Of a stretch of DNA of 64,000 nt, positions 50,087 to 58,096 are shown piece by piece; the stretch's first letter is position 1, and each line of letters begins with the position of its first letter. The position numbers and the translations under genes were made by a program. Source of the DNA: Pseudoflavitalea rhizosphaerae (GTDB taxonomy: Bacteria > Bacteroidota > Bacteroidia > Chitinophagales > Chitinophagaceae); the NCBI RefSeq assembly GCF_003991355.1, contig NZ_RCSU01000014.1, forward strand, positions 62,001 to 126,000, written 5' to 3'. The notes under the pieces are model-generated. The model was not told where the DNA came from. It made no database searches and saw nothing but the letters and a program-made list of their open reading frames with translations.

Positions 50087-50818
50087 ATGCAGATCATTCC
50101 GGCAATAGATATTATCGATGGGAAATGCGTCAGACTTACCCAGGGCGATTACCAACAAAAAAAGGTCTACAACGAAAACCCGCTCGAAGTTGCGAAACAG
50201 TTTGAAGATGCAGGCTTGCAGCGACTGCACCTGGTAGACCTGGACGGCGCGAAGGCAGGTACGGTGAAGAACTGGAAAGTACTGGAAAGCGTTGCCGGCA
50301 AAACCAGGCTGGTAGTGGATTTTGGAGGAGGGATCAAAAAGAGGGAAGACGTAGATATCGTCTTCAATTCCGGTGCAGCCCTGGCTACCATCGGCAGCCT
50401 GGCGGTAAAAGATGAAAACCTCTTTGTACAATGGCTCAAAGAGTATGGGGCTGATAAATTCCTGTTGGGCGCCGATGTGAAGGATGAGAAGATCGCAGTG
50501 GCAGGCTGGCTGGAAACTACCGATATTTGGATCTATGATTTCATAGAAAAATACATCGCACAAGGTGTTACGCAAATATTCTGCACTGATGTGAGCAAGG
50601 ATGGTTTGTTGCAGGGCCCATCAACGGAATTGTATAAGAATATTCTTTCCAAATTTCCATCATTACATTTTATTGCCAGTGGCGGCGTGAGCTCTGTTGC
50701 TGATCTGGATGGGCTGCGCGAGATAGGATGCAGTGGTGTGATTATAGGAAAAGCATTTTATGAAGGAAGGATCTCTTTGGATGAACTGGTAAGGTTCAAC
50801 GAAGGAAAAATGAATTAA
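50087..50818 (+). CDS. hisA: ProFAR isomerase
   Basis: HisA isomerises the imidazole precursor ProFAR by an Amadori rearrangement. The 243-residue barrel shows IPAIDIIDGKCVRLTQGDY with catalytic Asp8, VDFGGGIKKREDV, GADVKDEKIAVAGWLET and FCTDVSKDGLLQGPS with the second catalytic Asp, then ASGGVSSVADL and VIIGKAFYEG. It follows hisH after 8 bases. Repeat copy 5 separates it from hisF. Confidence 0.96.
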   Translation: MQIIPAIDIIDGKCVRLTQGDYQQKKVYNENPLEVAKQFEDAGLQRLHLVDLDGAKAGTVKNWKVLESVAGKTRLVVDFGGGIKKREDVDIVFNSGAALATIGSLAVKDENLFVQWLKEYGADKFLLGADVKDEKIAVAGWLETTDIWIYDFIEKYIAQGVTQIFCTDVSKDGLLQGPSTELYKNILSKFPSLHFIASGGVSSVADLDGLREIGCSGVIIGKAFYEGRISLDELVRFNEGKMN

Positions 50819-50836
50819 GAGTTTGTTGTATTTACC

Positions 50837-50963
50837 CGGAGAGCTGGCAGTCGCTCGCCTCCCGGCGAGTGACTTGTATTTGTTCGCCTCCGGCGAACAC
50901 CGTGTCGCCGGAGGCGACAGAATAAAACTCACTCGCCAGAGGCGAGCGACTGCCAGCTCTCCG
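50837..50963. repeat. Family A quadruple-hairpin repeat, copy 5 (between hisA and hisF)
   Basis: This is the longest copy: the base stem extends to CGGAGAGCTGGCAG paired with CTGCCAGCTCTCCG, 14 perfect pairs not present in copies 1-4. The left apex is TCCCGG and the right CCAGAGG, so the two outer hairpins are of different types. Confidence 0.92.
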
Positions 50964-50982
50964 AATTTCAAAAATCTAAGCG

Positions 50983-51747
50983 ATGCTTTGTAAAAGAATT
51001 GTTCCATGCCTGGATATCAAAGATGGCCGCACCGTTAAGGGCACTAATTTCGTGGACCTCCGCGATGCCGGTGATCCTGTTGAACTGGGCGCTCTCTATG
51101 CCAGGGAAGGTGCGGATGAACTGGTATTTCTCGATATCACTGCTACTGTTGAAAAAAGGAAAACCCTACGCGAACTGGTGAACCGGATCTCACATCATAT
51201 CAACATACCCTTCACGGTTGGTGGCGGCATCAGCAGTGTGGAAGACGTGTACGCATTGTTGCAGAATGGCGCCGATAAGATCTCTGTGAATACCGCTGCA
51301 TTTAAGAATCCGGCACTGGTGAATGAGCTGGCGAAGGAATTCGGTAGTCAGTGTGTGGTGCTGGCCATCGATACGAGAAAAGAAGAAGATGGCGAATGGT
51401 ATGTGTACCTGAATGGTGGCCGTGTGAAAACTGATGTGAAATGTAAGGATTGGGCAAAGCAGGCGGTTGATCTCGGCGCGGGAGAAATTTTGCTGACCTC
51501 CATGAACCACGATGGCACCAAAGCAGGGTTTGCCCTGGACATCACGAAGGAACTGGCTACAACACTGCCTGTACCTGTGATTGCGAGTGGCGGCGGCGGC
51601 ACAATGGAGCATTTTGTGGACGTGTTCAATGAGGCAAAAGCCGATGCAGCACTGGCTGCCAGCATTTTCCATTTCAAGGAGATCAGTATCCCGGAATTAA
51701 AAGGATATTTGCAGGAGAAGAAAATAAATATCAGACCTATAGCGTAA
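50983..51747 (+). CDS. hisF: Imidazole glycerol phosphate synthase, cyclase subunit
   Basis: HisF closes the imidazole ring and releases AICAR. The 254-residue barrel starts [20 protein letters not shown] with catalytic Asp11. It has [55 protein letters not shown] with the second catalytic Asp, and [14 protein letters not shown]. It lies after repeat copy 5 and is followed by hisIE after 10 bases. Confidence 0.97.
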   Translation: MLCKRIVPCLDIKDGRTVKGTNFVDLRDAGDPVELGALYAREGADELVFLDITATVEKRKTLRELVNRISHHINIPFTVGGGISSVEDVYALLQNGADKISVNTAAFKNPALVNELAKEFGSQCVVLAIDTRKEEDGEWYVYLNGGRVKTDVKCKDWAKQAVDLGAGEILLTSMNHDGTKAGFALDITKELATTLPVPVIASGGGGTMEHFVDVFNEAKADAALAASIFHFKEISIPELKGYLQEKKINIRPIA

Positions 51748-51757
51748 ATAAAGCACC

Positions 51758-52354
51758 ATGAAAATCGATTACTCCAAATATGCAGATGGTCTTGTGCCCG
51801 CCATTGTGCAGGATTTCAACACACATAAAGTGCTCATGCTCGGCTTCATGAATGAAGAAGCTGTGAAGAAAACAATGGCCGAAGGCAAAGTCACTTTTTA
51901 CAGCCGCAGCAAACAGCGTCTCTGGACCAAAGGTGAGGAGAGTGGCAACCACCTGATAGTAAAAGAAGTGATGTCGGATTGTGATAACGATACCCTGCTC
52001 ATCAAGGCGCATCCGCTCGGGCCTACCTGTCATACCGGTGCAGACACCTGCTGGAGTGAACGCAATCATTCCGATGAATTCCTTTATTATCTTGAAGATA
52101 TCATCAATCTCCGCAAACAGAGCACCGATGCAAAATCCTATGTACGGGACCTTTTCGGACGGGGAATCAACAAGATAGCCCAGAAAGTAGGGGAGGAAGC
52201 CGTGGAACTGGTGATCGAGGCAAAGGACAATAACGATGATCTTTTCCTCAATGAGGCCGCGGATCTCATATTCCATTATTTGATTTTACTTAACGCAAAA
52301 GGGCATAAATTGCAGGATGTCGTGGATATCTTAAAATCACGGCATTCAAAATAG
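51758..52354 (+). CDS. hisIE: Bifunctional phosphoribosyl-AMP cyclohydrolase / phosphoribosyl-ATP pyrophosphatase
   Basis: One 198-residue protein performs steps 2 and 3 of histidine synthesis. The HisI half (about 1-105) has MLGFMNEEA, FYSRSKQRLWTKGEESGN, the metal-binding DCDNDT and zinc cysteines in GPTCHTGADTCW. The HisE half (about 110-198) has INKIAQKVGEEAVELVIEAKD and FLNEAADLIFHYLILL. It completes the pathway: all histidine genes are present in the cluster. The next gene starts 4 bases later. Confidence 0.96.
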   Translation: MKIDYSKYADGLVPAIVQDFNTHKVLMLGFMNEEAVKKTMAEGKVTFYSRSKQRLWTKGEESGNHLIVKEVMSDCDNDTLLIKAHPLGPTCHTGADTCWSERNHSDEFLYYLEDIINLRKQSTDAKSYVRDLFGRGINKIAQKVGEEAVELVIEAKDNNDDLFLNEAADLIFHYLILLNAKGHKLQDVVDILKSRHSK

Positions 52355-52358
52355 AATT

Positions 52359-53447
52359 ATGAAAAGATTTTTCGCCCTGTTGCTGATCATTCCGGCAGGC
52401 CTTTTTGCGCAGCAGAAAGGTTTTGTTGTTACTGGCTCACTCAAAGGTTTACCGGAAGGATCTGAAGTAACGCTCAGTGATGCCAATAACGTTGAAGATA
52501 CGCTTGCCAGAGCGGTGGTGACTAAGAACCAGTTTGTGTTGAAAGGAACCGTGCAGGAACCGAATGTATTTTTCCTCAATCTACATGGACCGCAGAAGAA
52601 ATCATTCGTATTCATCGGCAATGAAAATGTGACCCTGAGCGGTGATGTTGCCGAGATGTCCAATCTCCAGGTAAAAGGTTCTTCCATTCATGATGATTAC
52701 AGCAATTACGCCAAACAATTCAATCCTTTGTTCGAGCAATTGACAGCGCTCACACAAAAGATCAACGGAACACCTAATATTCAGCCCGGCGACAGCCTGT
52801 TGCTGCAACACCAGGCATTGATCGATCTCATCATCGGTAAGATCGATTCTTATGTTGATGCCCATAATGCTTCCCCTGTTGCGCCATTCCTGATGGTGGT
52901 GACTGCGCAGCTGGACCAGGATATGGCCAGCACCGAAAGAAGGTTTGCCAAGCTGAAACCTGCTGCACAGGAAGGTTTTTATGGAAAGATCATCAAAGAG
53001 CGCATCGATAAGAGCAAGATCGGACAGATTGGATCACAGGCCCCCGGGTTCACACAAGCAGATGTTGATGGAAAAGATGTGGCCCTTTCTTCTTTCCGAG
53101 GCAAATATGTTCTGGTTGATTTCTGGGCCAGCTGGTGCAAGCCCTGCCGTATGGAAAATCCCAATGTAGTGGAAAGCTACAATGAATTCAAAGCAAAGAA
53201 TTTCACCGTACTTGGCGTATCACTCGATCGTGAAAAAGAATCCTGGCTTGCTGCTATCAAAGAAGACAAACTCGACTGGACGCATGTCAGCGATCTCCAG
53301 TTCTGGAATAATGCCGTAGCCCGTTTGTATGGCATCGAAGGGATCCCCGCTAATCTACTGATCGATCCGGATGGAAAAGTAGTGGCCCGGAACCTGCGTG
53401 GAGAAGCACTTAAAGCAAAACTCAGAGAATTACTCGGAAGCAATTAA
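52359..53447 (+). CDS. TlpA-like thioredoxin-fold protein with DUF4369-type N-terminal domain
   Basis: The 362-residue exported protein has a signal peptide (MKRFFALLLIIPAGLFAQ), then a beta-rich DUF4369-like domain (about 20-115, GSLKGLPEGSEVTLSD...). A helical linker (about 120-215) follows, and then a thioredoxin fold with the redox motif WASWCKPCRMENP (about 258-270) and cis-Pro region GIEGIPANLLIDPDGKVV. Such proteins reduce or oxidise thiols in the periplasm. It starts 4 bases after hisIE and is followed by the next gene after 5, so it looks co-transcribed with the his genes, with no evident link in function. Confidence 0.88.
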   Translation: MKRFFALLLIIPAGLFAQQKGFVVTGSLKGLPEGSEVTLSDANNVEDTLARAVVTKNQFVLKGTVQEPNVFFLNLHGPQKKSFVFIGNENVTLSGDVAEMSNLQVKGSSIHDDYSNYAKQFNPLFEQLTALTQKINGTPNIQPGDSLLLQHQALIDLIIGKIDSYVDAHNASPVAPFLMVVTAQLDQDMASTERRFAKLKPAAQEGFYGKIIKERIDKSKIGQIGSQAPGFTQADVDGKDVALSSFRGKYVLVDFWASWCKPCRMENPNVVESYNEFKAKNFTVLGVSLDREKESWLAAIKEDKLDWTHVSDLQFWNNAVARLYGIEGIPANLLIDPDGKVVARNLRGEALKAKLRELLGSN

Positions 53448-53452
53448 TAGGC

Positions 53453-54355
53453 ATGAAAATATTGATCACCGGAGCAAATGGACTGCTGGGACAGCATCTC
53501 GTACAGGAGTTGCTGCACCAGCAGTTCACTGTGGTGGCTACCAGCAAAGGGCCGAACCGTCTGCCTTTTGAGCCATCTGAACAATTCAGTTACCGAAGCC
53601 TGGACGTCACCGACGAACTGAACCTTGAAAAAGTAATGGATGAGGAGCGTCCCGATGTGATCGTTCATGCTGCTGCCATGACGCAGGTGGATGAATGCGA
53701 GAAGAATACCGAGCTCTGCGAAAAAGTTAACGTCTACGGCACCACGCAATTGCTGGTAGATGCTGAAGCTTTCAGCAAATACATCATCTACGTATCAACA
53801 GATTTCGTTTTCGATGGTCTCAATGGCCTTTATCGCGAAGACGATGATCTTCGACCTGTCAATTTCTATGGCTTCACCAAAATGCAGGCAGAAGCGATCA
53901 TGCATACCAGTGAGATCCCCTGGGCCATCGTGCGTACCTGCCTGGTGTACGGCAATCCATTGCAGGGCACACGCAGCAATATCGTTAACTGGGTACGCGA
54001 AAGCCTCCAGGAAGGCGAGCCCATCAAAGTGGTTTCCGACCAGATGCGCACACCTACCTATGTGGGCGATCTCGCCAAAGGTCTTGTTGAAATGATCAAA
54101 CGCAGGTCCACCGGCATTTACCATCTCTCCGGCAAAGAGCAACTGACGCCCTACCAGATGGCCCTCAAAACCGCCGATCATTTCAGCCTCGACAAAAGTC
54201 TCATCACCGAAGTAACCGCCGACACTTTCACGCAACCCGCCAAACGTCCGCCCCGCACGGGCTTCGACATTTCCAAAGCGGAAAAAGACCTGAACTACAA
54301 ACCCCTTTCATTCGAAGAAGGCCTCCACCAAATGGGGCAAACCGGCATCGCCTAG
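53453..54355 (+). CDS. NAD(P)-dependent sugar-nucleotide reductase/epimerase-like (RmlD type SDR)
   Basis: The 300-residue extended short-chain dehydrogenase begins ILITGANGLLGQHLVQEL (nucleotide-binding GxxGxxG at about 7-13). It has a VSTDFVFDG strand, the catalytic YxxxK in YGFTKMQAE (near 145) and WAIVRTCLVYG, as in dTDP-4-dehydrorhamnose reductases. No other rhamnose genes are adjacent, so the actual substrate is uncertain. It is the last gene in the long his/trp transcript direction. Confidence 0.85.
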   Translation: MKILITGANGLLGQHLVQELLHQQFTVVATSKGPNRLPFEPSEQFSYRSLDVTDELNLEKVMDEERPDVIVHAAAMTQVDECEKNTELCEKVNVYGTTQLLVDAEAFSKYIIYVSTDFVFDGLNGLYREDDDLRPVNFYGFTKMQAEAIMHTSEIPWAIVRTCLVYGNPLQGTRSNIVNWVRESLQEGEPIKVVSDQMRTPTYVGDLAKGLVEMIKRRSTGIYHLSGKEQLTPYQMALKTADHFSLDKSLITEVTADTFTQPAKRPPRTGFDISKAEKDLNYKPLSFEEGLHQMGQTGIA

Positions 54356-54525
54356 TTCGCAAAATAGCGTACTACTCACCCAATCGGCGCGGCGTTTAAC
54401 CCCCCATCCGCCCATCTATCCGTCTGCCATTACTTGTGCTGACGCACATTTCCCCATTCCCCCTCTCCAACTCATTTTACCGGGGAAGTAACGGCCCTTA
54501 TTGCCGCACATTCGTGATGCTCACC
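54356..54525. other. Intergenic stretch after the his/trp cluster
   Basis: C-rich sequence with no coding frame of note and no clear rho-independent terminator was seen. The family B element that follows is the nearest strong secondary structure to the end of the long transcript. Confidence 0.4.
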
Positions 54526-54673
54526 GGGATCGGAGGGTGTATGCAAACGGGGCCTTCGAAACAAAAGCCCCACAGCCCATCTCAGCTCCGCCGCCCACCC
54601 CTTCATCAAAAGTCCATCAAACCTCAAAGCGTAGGTTTGTTTCGTCAGCCCCATTGTATACACCACCGATCCC
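54526..54673. repeat. Family B hairpin element, copy 3
   Basis: The ends GGGATCGGAGGGTGTATGC and its near inverse (54652-54673) pair. The core starts CGGGGCCTTCGAAACAAAAG and ends GGTTTGTTTCGTCAGCCCC, as in the element at 16669-16820. Its length of 148 bp matches the other two copies. The middle is diverged. Confidence 0.7.
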
Positions 54674-54766
54674 ACACCGCCCATCACCCACAGAAACCAG
54701 CGCAATATCAACAAAGGTTTTCCCCCGGAAAATGAGTAACTTCCCTCCAGTCACAACCTGTCACTT

Positions 54767-55465
54767 ATGAGAAAAATCTACTCTATTCTGCTCTGCAGCA
54801 TCTCATTGGTTGCATCCGCGCAGATCAACAACCAGCTTCCGCTGCCTCCTGGAACTGTTTCATTTGTACTGGAAGACCGTCCTGTTCATGAACGCATGCA
54901 TCCTGCGGTTCAGGGCTCGCCGTTATTACAGAATGATTGGGCCGAAGGCGCAGTAACGATGGCCGATGGAAGGAATTTCTACGGCGTTTCGCTTTTATAT
55001 AATCTCTACGATGATATCCTCTACTTCAAAAGAGATAAGGAGATGTGTGAGTTCACAGATCCTGTATTACAATTCATGTTCCGGTATGCAAGAGGGAATG
55101 ATTCCGTTACAGCTCTTTACAGGAGTGGCTTTCCAGCTACCGGGAAGAATACGGAACGTAGTTTTTACGAGGTGCTGGCGGATGGAAAATACCAGTTGCT
55201 GAACCATCGGTACAAAACCCTGGTGAAAGTGAAAGGGGATTATGTGAGGAAAGATGAGTACAACAAGTTTGAAGACAAGACCCAGCTCTATCTCTACAAT
55301 ACAGACGACAAGAACATCACAAGGCTCAACAATTTCACAGATCTGTCAACAGCCTTGGGCGTCCAGGCCGGCTCCCTGGCCGGCATCATGGGTAAATCCA
55401 AAATAAAAATGAAAAACGAGAACGACCTGATCATGCTGGTGACGGCGCTGAATCACAAGAAGTGA
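54767..55465 (+). CDS. Hypothetical exported protein
   Basis: The 232-residue protein has a signal peptide (MRKIYSILLCSISLVASAQ) and no lipobox, sorting tail or membrane helix. The mature part is mixed alpha/beta with NDWAEGAVTMADGRNFYGVSLLYNLYDDILYFKRD (two blocks, about 55-92). It later shows YKTLVKVKGDYVRKDEYNKF and a C-terminal helix in Lys/Asn-rich sequence. The pattern of outer strands around a catalytic-less core resembles small Bacteroidota periplasmic proteins, but I cannot name a family. It is convergent with the arginase gene, with only one base between stops. Confidence 0.65.
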   Translation: MRKIYSILLCSISLVASAQINNQLPLPPGTVSFVLEDRPVHERMHPAVQGSPLLQNDWAEGAVTMADGRNFYGVSLLYNLYDDILYFKRDKEMCEFTDPVLQFMFRYARGNDSVTALYRSGFPATGKNTERSFYEVLADGKYQLLNHRYKTLVKVKGDYVRKDEYNKFEDKTQLYLYNTDDKNITRLNNFTDLSTALGVQAGSLAGIMGKSKIKMKNENDLIMLVTALNHKK

Positions 55466-55466
55466 C

Positions 55467-56414
55467 TCAGTTCATCATCAGCACATTCACACTTCTCTGA
55501 AGGATGTTGAATGCGATCTCGCTCATGAGATTCTCTTTATCCAGCGTTGGGTTCACTTCCGTGATCTCGAAGCAGCATATTTTGCGGTTCTGCATGAATT
55601 TGCTGATGAGGTCTTCCGCTTCGCGTTCGCGGAGGCCATTACTTACAGGGGTTCCCGTGCCTTTGGAAATGGAGGAATCCAGGCTGTCCACATCGAAACT
55701 GATATAGATATCCGTGCAGTCGGCGAGATAGCGGATCACGCTGCGTACCACGTTCTCCGGGCCTTTGCGGCGGACTTCGTTGGTGGAGATCACTTTCATG
55801 CCGTATTTATCGATCAGGTATTTTTCTTCTTTTTCAAAATCGCGGAGCGAGATGAACACTACATCTTCCGGCAACACTTTTGGCGCGATCTTACCGAGGG
55901 TTTTGAGTCCGTTCCATTGCTTTCTCGTTTCATCATCCAGTTCATGAACAGCCATATCCTCATTGTCTTCATTGATGCTCAACGCCAGTGGCATACCGTG
56001 AAGGTTACCCGAAGGAGTGGTGTACGGCGTATGCAGGTCAGCGTGAGCATCTATCCAGATCACGCCCAGTCTTGATTTAGGCTTGGCCATCCGGATACCC
56101 GCGATGGTGGCGCCTGCCATGCTATGATCGCCACTGAGTACTACCGGAAAGAAATTATTCCTGATGGTATCATGCACTGCTTTGCTTACACGCTCATACA
56201 TGGTGGCAACCCCTTTGATCCGCTTCGCATAAGGTGATTCAATGGGCTCATGCAATATCTTATTCTCGTGCGGTACTTTTTCGGAAGGGAAATGGATGAA
56301 AAAATTACTCATAAAATCCAGGGCTGCGATCTTGATGGCGTCGATCCCCAAACTGGCCCCTCTTGTTCCGGCTCCAATTTCAGATGGCACTTCAATCAGC
56401 TTAATATTTTTCAT
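55467..56414 (-). CDS. rocF: Arginase family ureohydrolase
   Basis: The 315-residue cytoplasmic manganese enzyme has the binuclear metal motifs GDHSMAGAT (about 118-126), DAHADLHTP (about 141-149) and SFDVDSLDSS (about 241-250), with GTPVSNGL and EITEVNP. The first lines (IEVPSEIGAGTRGASLGIDAIKIA) are those of arginases rather than agmatinases or formimidoylglutamases. The enzyme probably splits arginine to ornithine and urea. No urease or ornithine pathway genes are near; the agmatine genes at 25-27 kb concern the other branch of arginine use. Confidence 0.85.
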   Translation of the reverse strand: MKNIKLIEVPSEIGAGTRGASLGIDAIKIAALDFMSNFFIHFPSEKVPHENKILHEPIESPYAKRIKGVATMYERVSKAVHDTIRNNFFPVVLSGDHSMAGATIAGIRMAKPKSRLGVIWIDAHADLHTPYTTPSGNLHGMPLALSINEDNEDMAVHELDDETRKQWNGLKTLGKIAPKVLPEDVVFISLRDFEKEEKYLIDKYGMKVISTNEVRRKGPENVVRSVIRYLADCTDIYISFDVDSLDSSISKGTGTPVSNGLREREAEDLISKFMQNRKICCFEITEVNPTLDKENLMSEIAFNILQRSVNVLMMN

Positions 56415-56655
56415 ATAGCGAACGTTTATTACACAATCAGGTTGACTGGCTAAATCAGGAATTCAGTAATTTGAGTGGATGGAACGCTAATAACCTGGAA
56501 GGGCATAGTTAACCGGCAGCAAGAGCTGGGCAAATGGAAGAATAACCTGGGGTTTCCTGGTGCTGGTTGACATGACAGTAGCGTATAGAGCCTAAAGATA
56601 GTAAGAGTTTACCAAAAATAAACGAACAATTGTTAGTTGGATGGCGCATCTCTAT

Positions 56656-56663
56656 TATATTTG
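56656..56663 (+). promoter_or_regulatory. Candidate -7 element of the acyl-CoA dehydrogenase gene
   Basis: TATATTTG fits TAnnTTTG exactly. GTTG lies 16 bases upstream as a possible -33 element. The start codon is 28 bases downstream. Confidence 0.55.
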
Positions 56664-56691
56664 TGCTCCGTAAAAAAAACAAAGCGATAAT

Positions 56692-57846
56692 ATGCAGTTT
56701 CAATTATCAGAAGAGCAACTCATGATCCGTCAGGCTGCGCGTGATTTTGCGCAGCAGGAATGTTTACCCGGTGTTATCGAACGTGATGAACAACAGAAAT
56801 TCCCCTATGACCAGGTGTATAAACTGGCCGAACTCGGTTTTATGGGAATGATGGTTGATCCAAAATACGGTGGTTCCGGTTTGGACACTGTCAGCTATGT
56901 ACTGGCAATGGAAGAGATCAGTAAGATCGATGCCAGTGTGAGTGTGTGCATGAGCGTTAACAACAGCCTGGTAAGCTGGGGGCTTGAAGCTTATGGTAAT
57001 GAAATGCAAAAAGAAAAATACCTGACGCCACTGGCGCAGGGAAGAAAAGATGGAAAACTGTACATCGGCGCCTTCCTGCTGAGTGAACCCGAAGCCGGTA
57101 GTGATGCTACCTCACAGCGTACCACAGCCGAAGATAAGGGTGACCATTATCTCCTCAATGGCACCAAGAACTGGATCACCAACGGTTCTTCCGCATCTGT
57201 GTACCTGGTGATGGCACAGACGGATGTGGCAAAAGGAAGCAAAGGAATCAACTGTTTCATCGTTGAAAAGAACTGGCCCGGCGTTGTGGTGGCAGCCAAA
57301 GAGAACAAACTCGGAATTCGCGGCAGCGATACCCATACTATCATGTTCAATGATGTGAAAGTTCCCAAGGAGAATCGGATCGGAGAAGATGGATTCGGTT
57401 TCACTTTTGCTATGAAGACATTGTCCGGAGGCCGTATCGGTATTGCATCCCAGGCCCTCGGAATTGCCAGCGGCGCTTATGAGCTGAGCCTGAAATATGC
57501 GAAAGAAAGAAAAGCTTTCGGCAAAGAGATCATGCACCACCAGGCCATCCAGTTCAAACTCGCGGATATGGCTACACGCATCGAAGCAGCCCGCCTGCTT
57601 TGCCTCCGCGCCGCCTGGGATAAAGACCAGCACCAGGATTATGCGCTGAGCTCATCCATGGCCAAAGTATTTGCCAGTGAAACGGCCATGTGGACCACTG
57701 TTGAAGCCGTTCAGATCCACGGCGGGTACGGATATGTGAAAGAATACCACGTAGAGCGCCTAATGCGCGATGCCAAGATCACACAGATCTATGAAGGTAC
57801 TTCCGAAGTACAACGCATCGTGATCGGACGTTCTATCTTAAAATAG
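56692..57846 (+). CDS. Acyl-CoA dehydrogenase (short-chain/butyryl-CoA type)
   Basis: The 384-residue flavoenzyme oxidises acyl-CoA to enoyl-CoA. Family segments are in order: QLSEEQLMIRQAARDFA, GGSGLDTVSYVLAMEEI, GAFLLSEPEAGSDA (near 125-138), NGTKNWITNG, GIRGSDTHTIMFNDVKVP and the ACAD signature LSGGRIGIASQALGIA. The catalytic base is Glu368 in IYEGTSEVQRIVIGR, the position used by short- and medium-chain enzymes. Chain length is inferred from that position. It is a single gene ending at a terminator. Confidence 0.94.
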   Translation: MQFQLSEEQLMIRQAARDFAQQECLPGVIERDEQQKFPYDQVYKLAELGFMGMMVDPKYGGSGLDTVSYVLAMEEISKIDASVSVCMSVNNSLVSWGLEAYGNEMQKEKYLTPLAQGRKDGKLYIGAFLLSEPEAGSDATSQRTTAEDKGDHYLLNGTKNWITNGSSASVYLVMAQTDVAKGSKGINCFIVEKNWPGVVVAAKENKLGIRGSDTHTIMFNDVKVPKENRIGEDGFGFTFAMKTLSGGRIGIASQALGIASGAYELSLKYAKERKAFGKEIMHHQAIQFKLADMATRIEAARLLCLRAAWDKDQHQDYALSSSMAKVFASETAMWTTVEAVQIHGGYGYVKEYHVERLMRDAKITQIYEGTSEVQRIVIGRSILK

Positions 57847-57863
57847 GTTTTTTGAAAAGATGA

Positions 57864-57901
57864 CTGGACTGTTTCCCTAACCGGAGGCAGTCCTTTCTTT
57901 T
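57864..57901 (+). terminator. Terminator after the acyl-CoA dehydrogenase gene
   Basis: The stem GGACTG/CAGTCC (57866-57871 with 57888-57893) with a 16-base loop, partly paired, is followed by TTTCTTTTT. Confidence 0.7.
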
Positions 57902-57938
57902 TGGTGCCGCCACTGGGGCTGACTAAAAAGGTCAGAGA

Positions 57939-58052
57939 GCTGGCAGTCGCTCGCCTCCGGCGAGTGACTTATATTCCGTCGCCTCCGGCGACACAGTGTT
58001 CGCCGGAGGCGAACAAATACAAGTCACTCGCCGGAGGCGAGCGACTGCCAGC
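57939..58052. repeat. Family A quadruple-hairpin repeat, copy 6 (reverse orientation)
   Basis: The base stem GCTGGCAG pairs with CTGCCAGC. The inner pair of hairpins appears in the opposite order (GTCGCC...GGCGAC first, then TTCGCC...GGCGAA on the other strand), so this copy is inverted with respect to copies 1-5. It lies directly before the yggS promoter motif. Confidence 0.9.
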
Positions 58053-58069
58053 CCGCCGATTTTTTGCAG

Positions 58070-58077
58070 TAGCTTTG
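58070..58077 (+). promoter_or_regulatory. Candidate -7 element of the YggS-type gene
   Basis: TAGCTTTG fits TAnnTTTG, 20 bases ahead of the start codon. The -33 position would fall within or at the edge of repeat copy 6, and no TTTG is seen there. Confidence 0.5.
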
Positions 58078-58096
58078 CCTCTTCAAATCTCCAAGC

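Noticed and set aside
12105-58052. Family A repeats as a CRISPR array or as integron-like attC sites
   Set aside because: Copies are kilobases apart with no spacers, cas genes or integrase, and the palindromes have no attC core sites.
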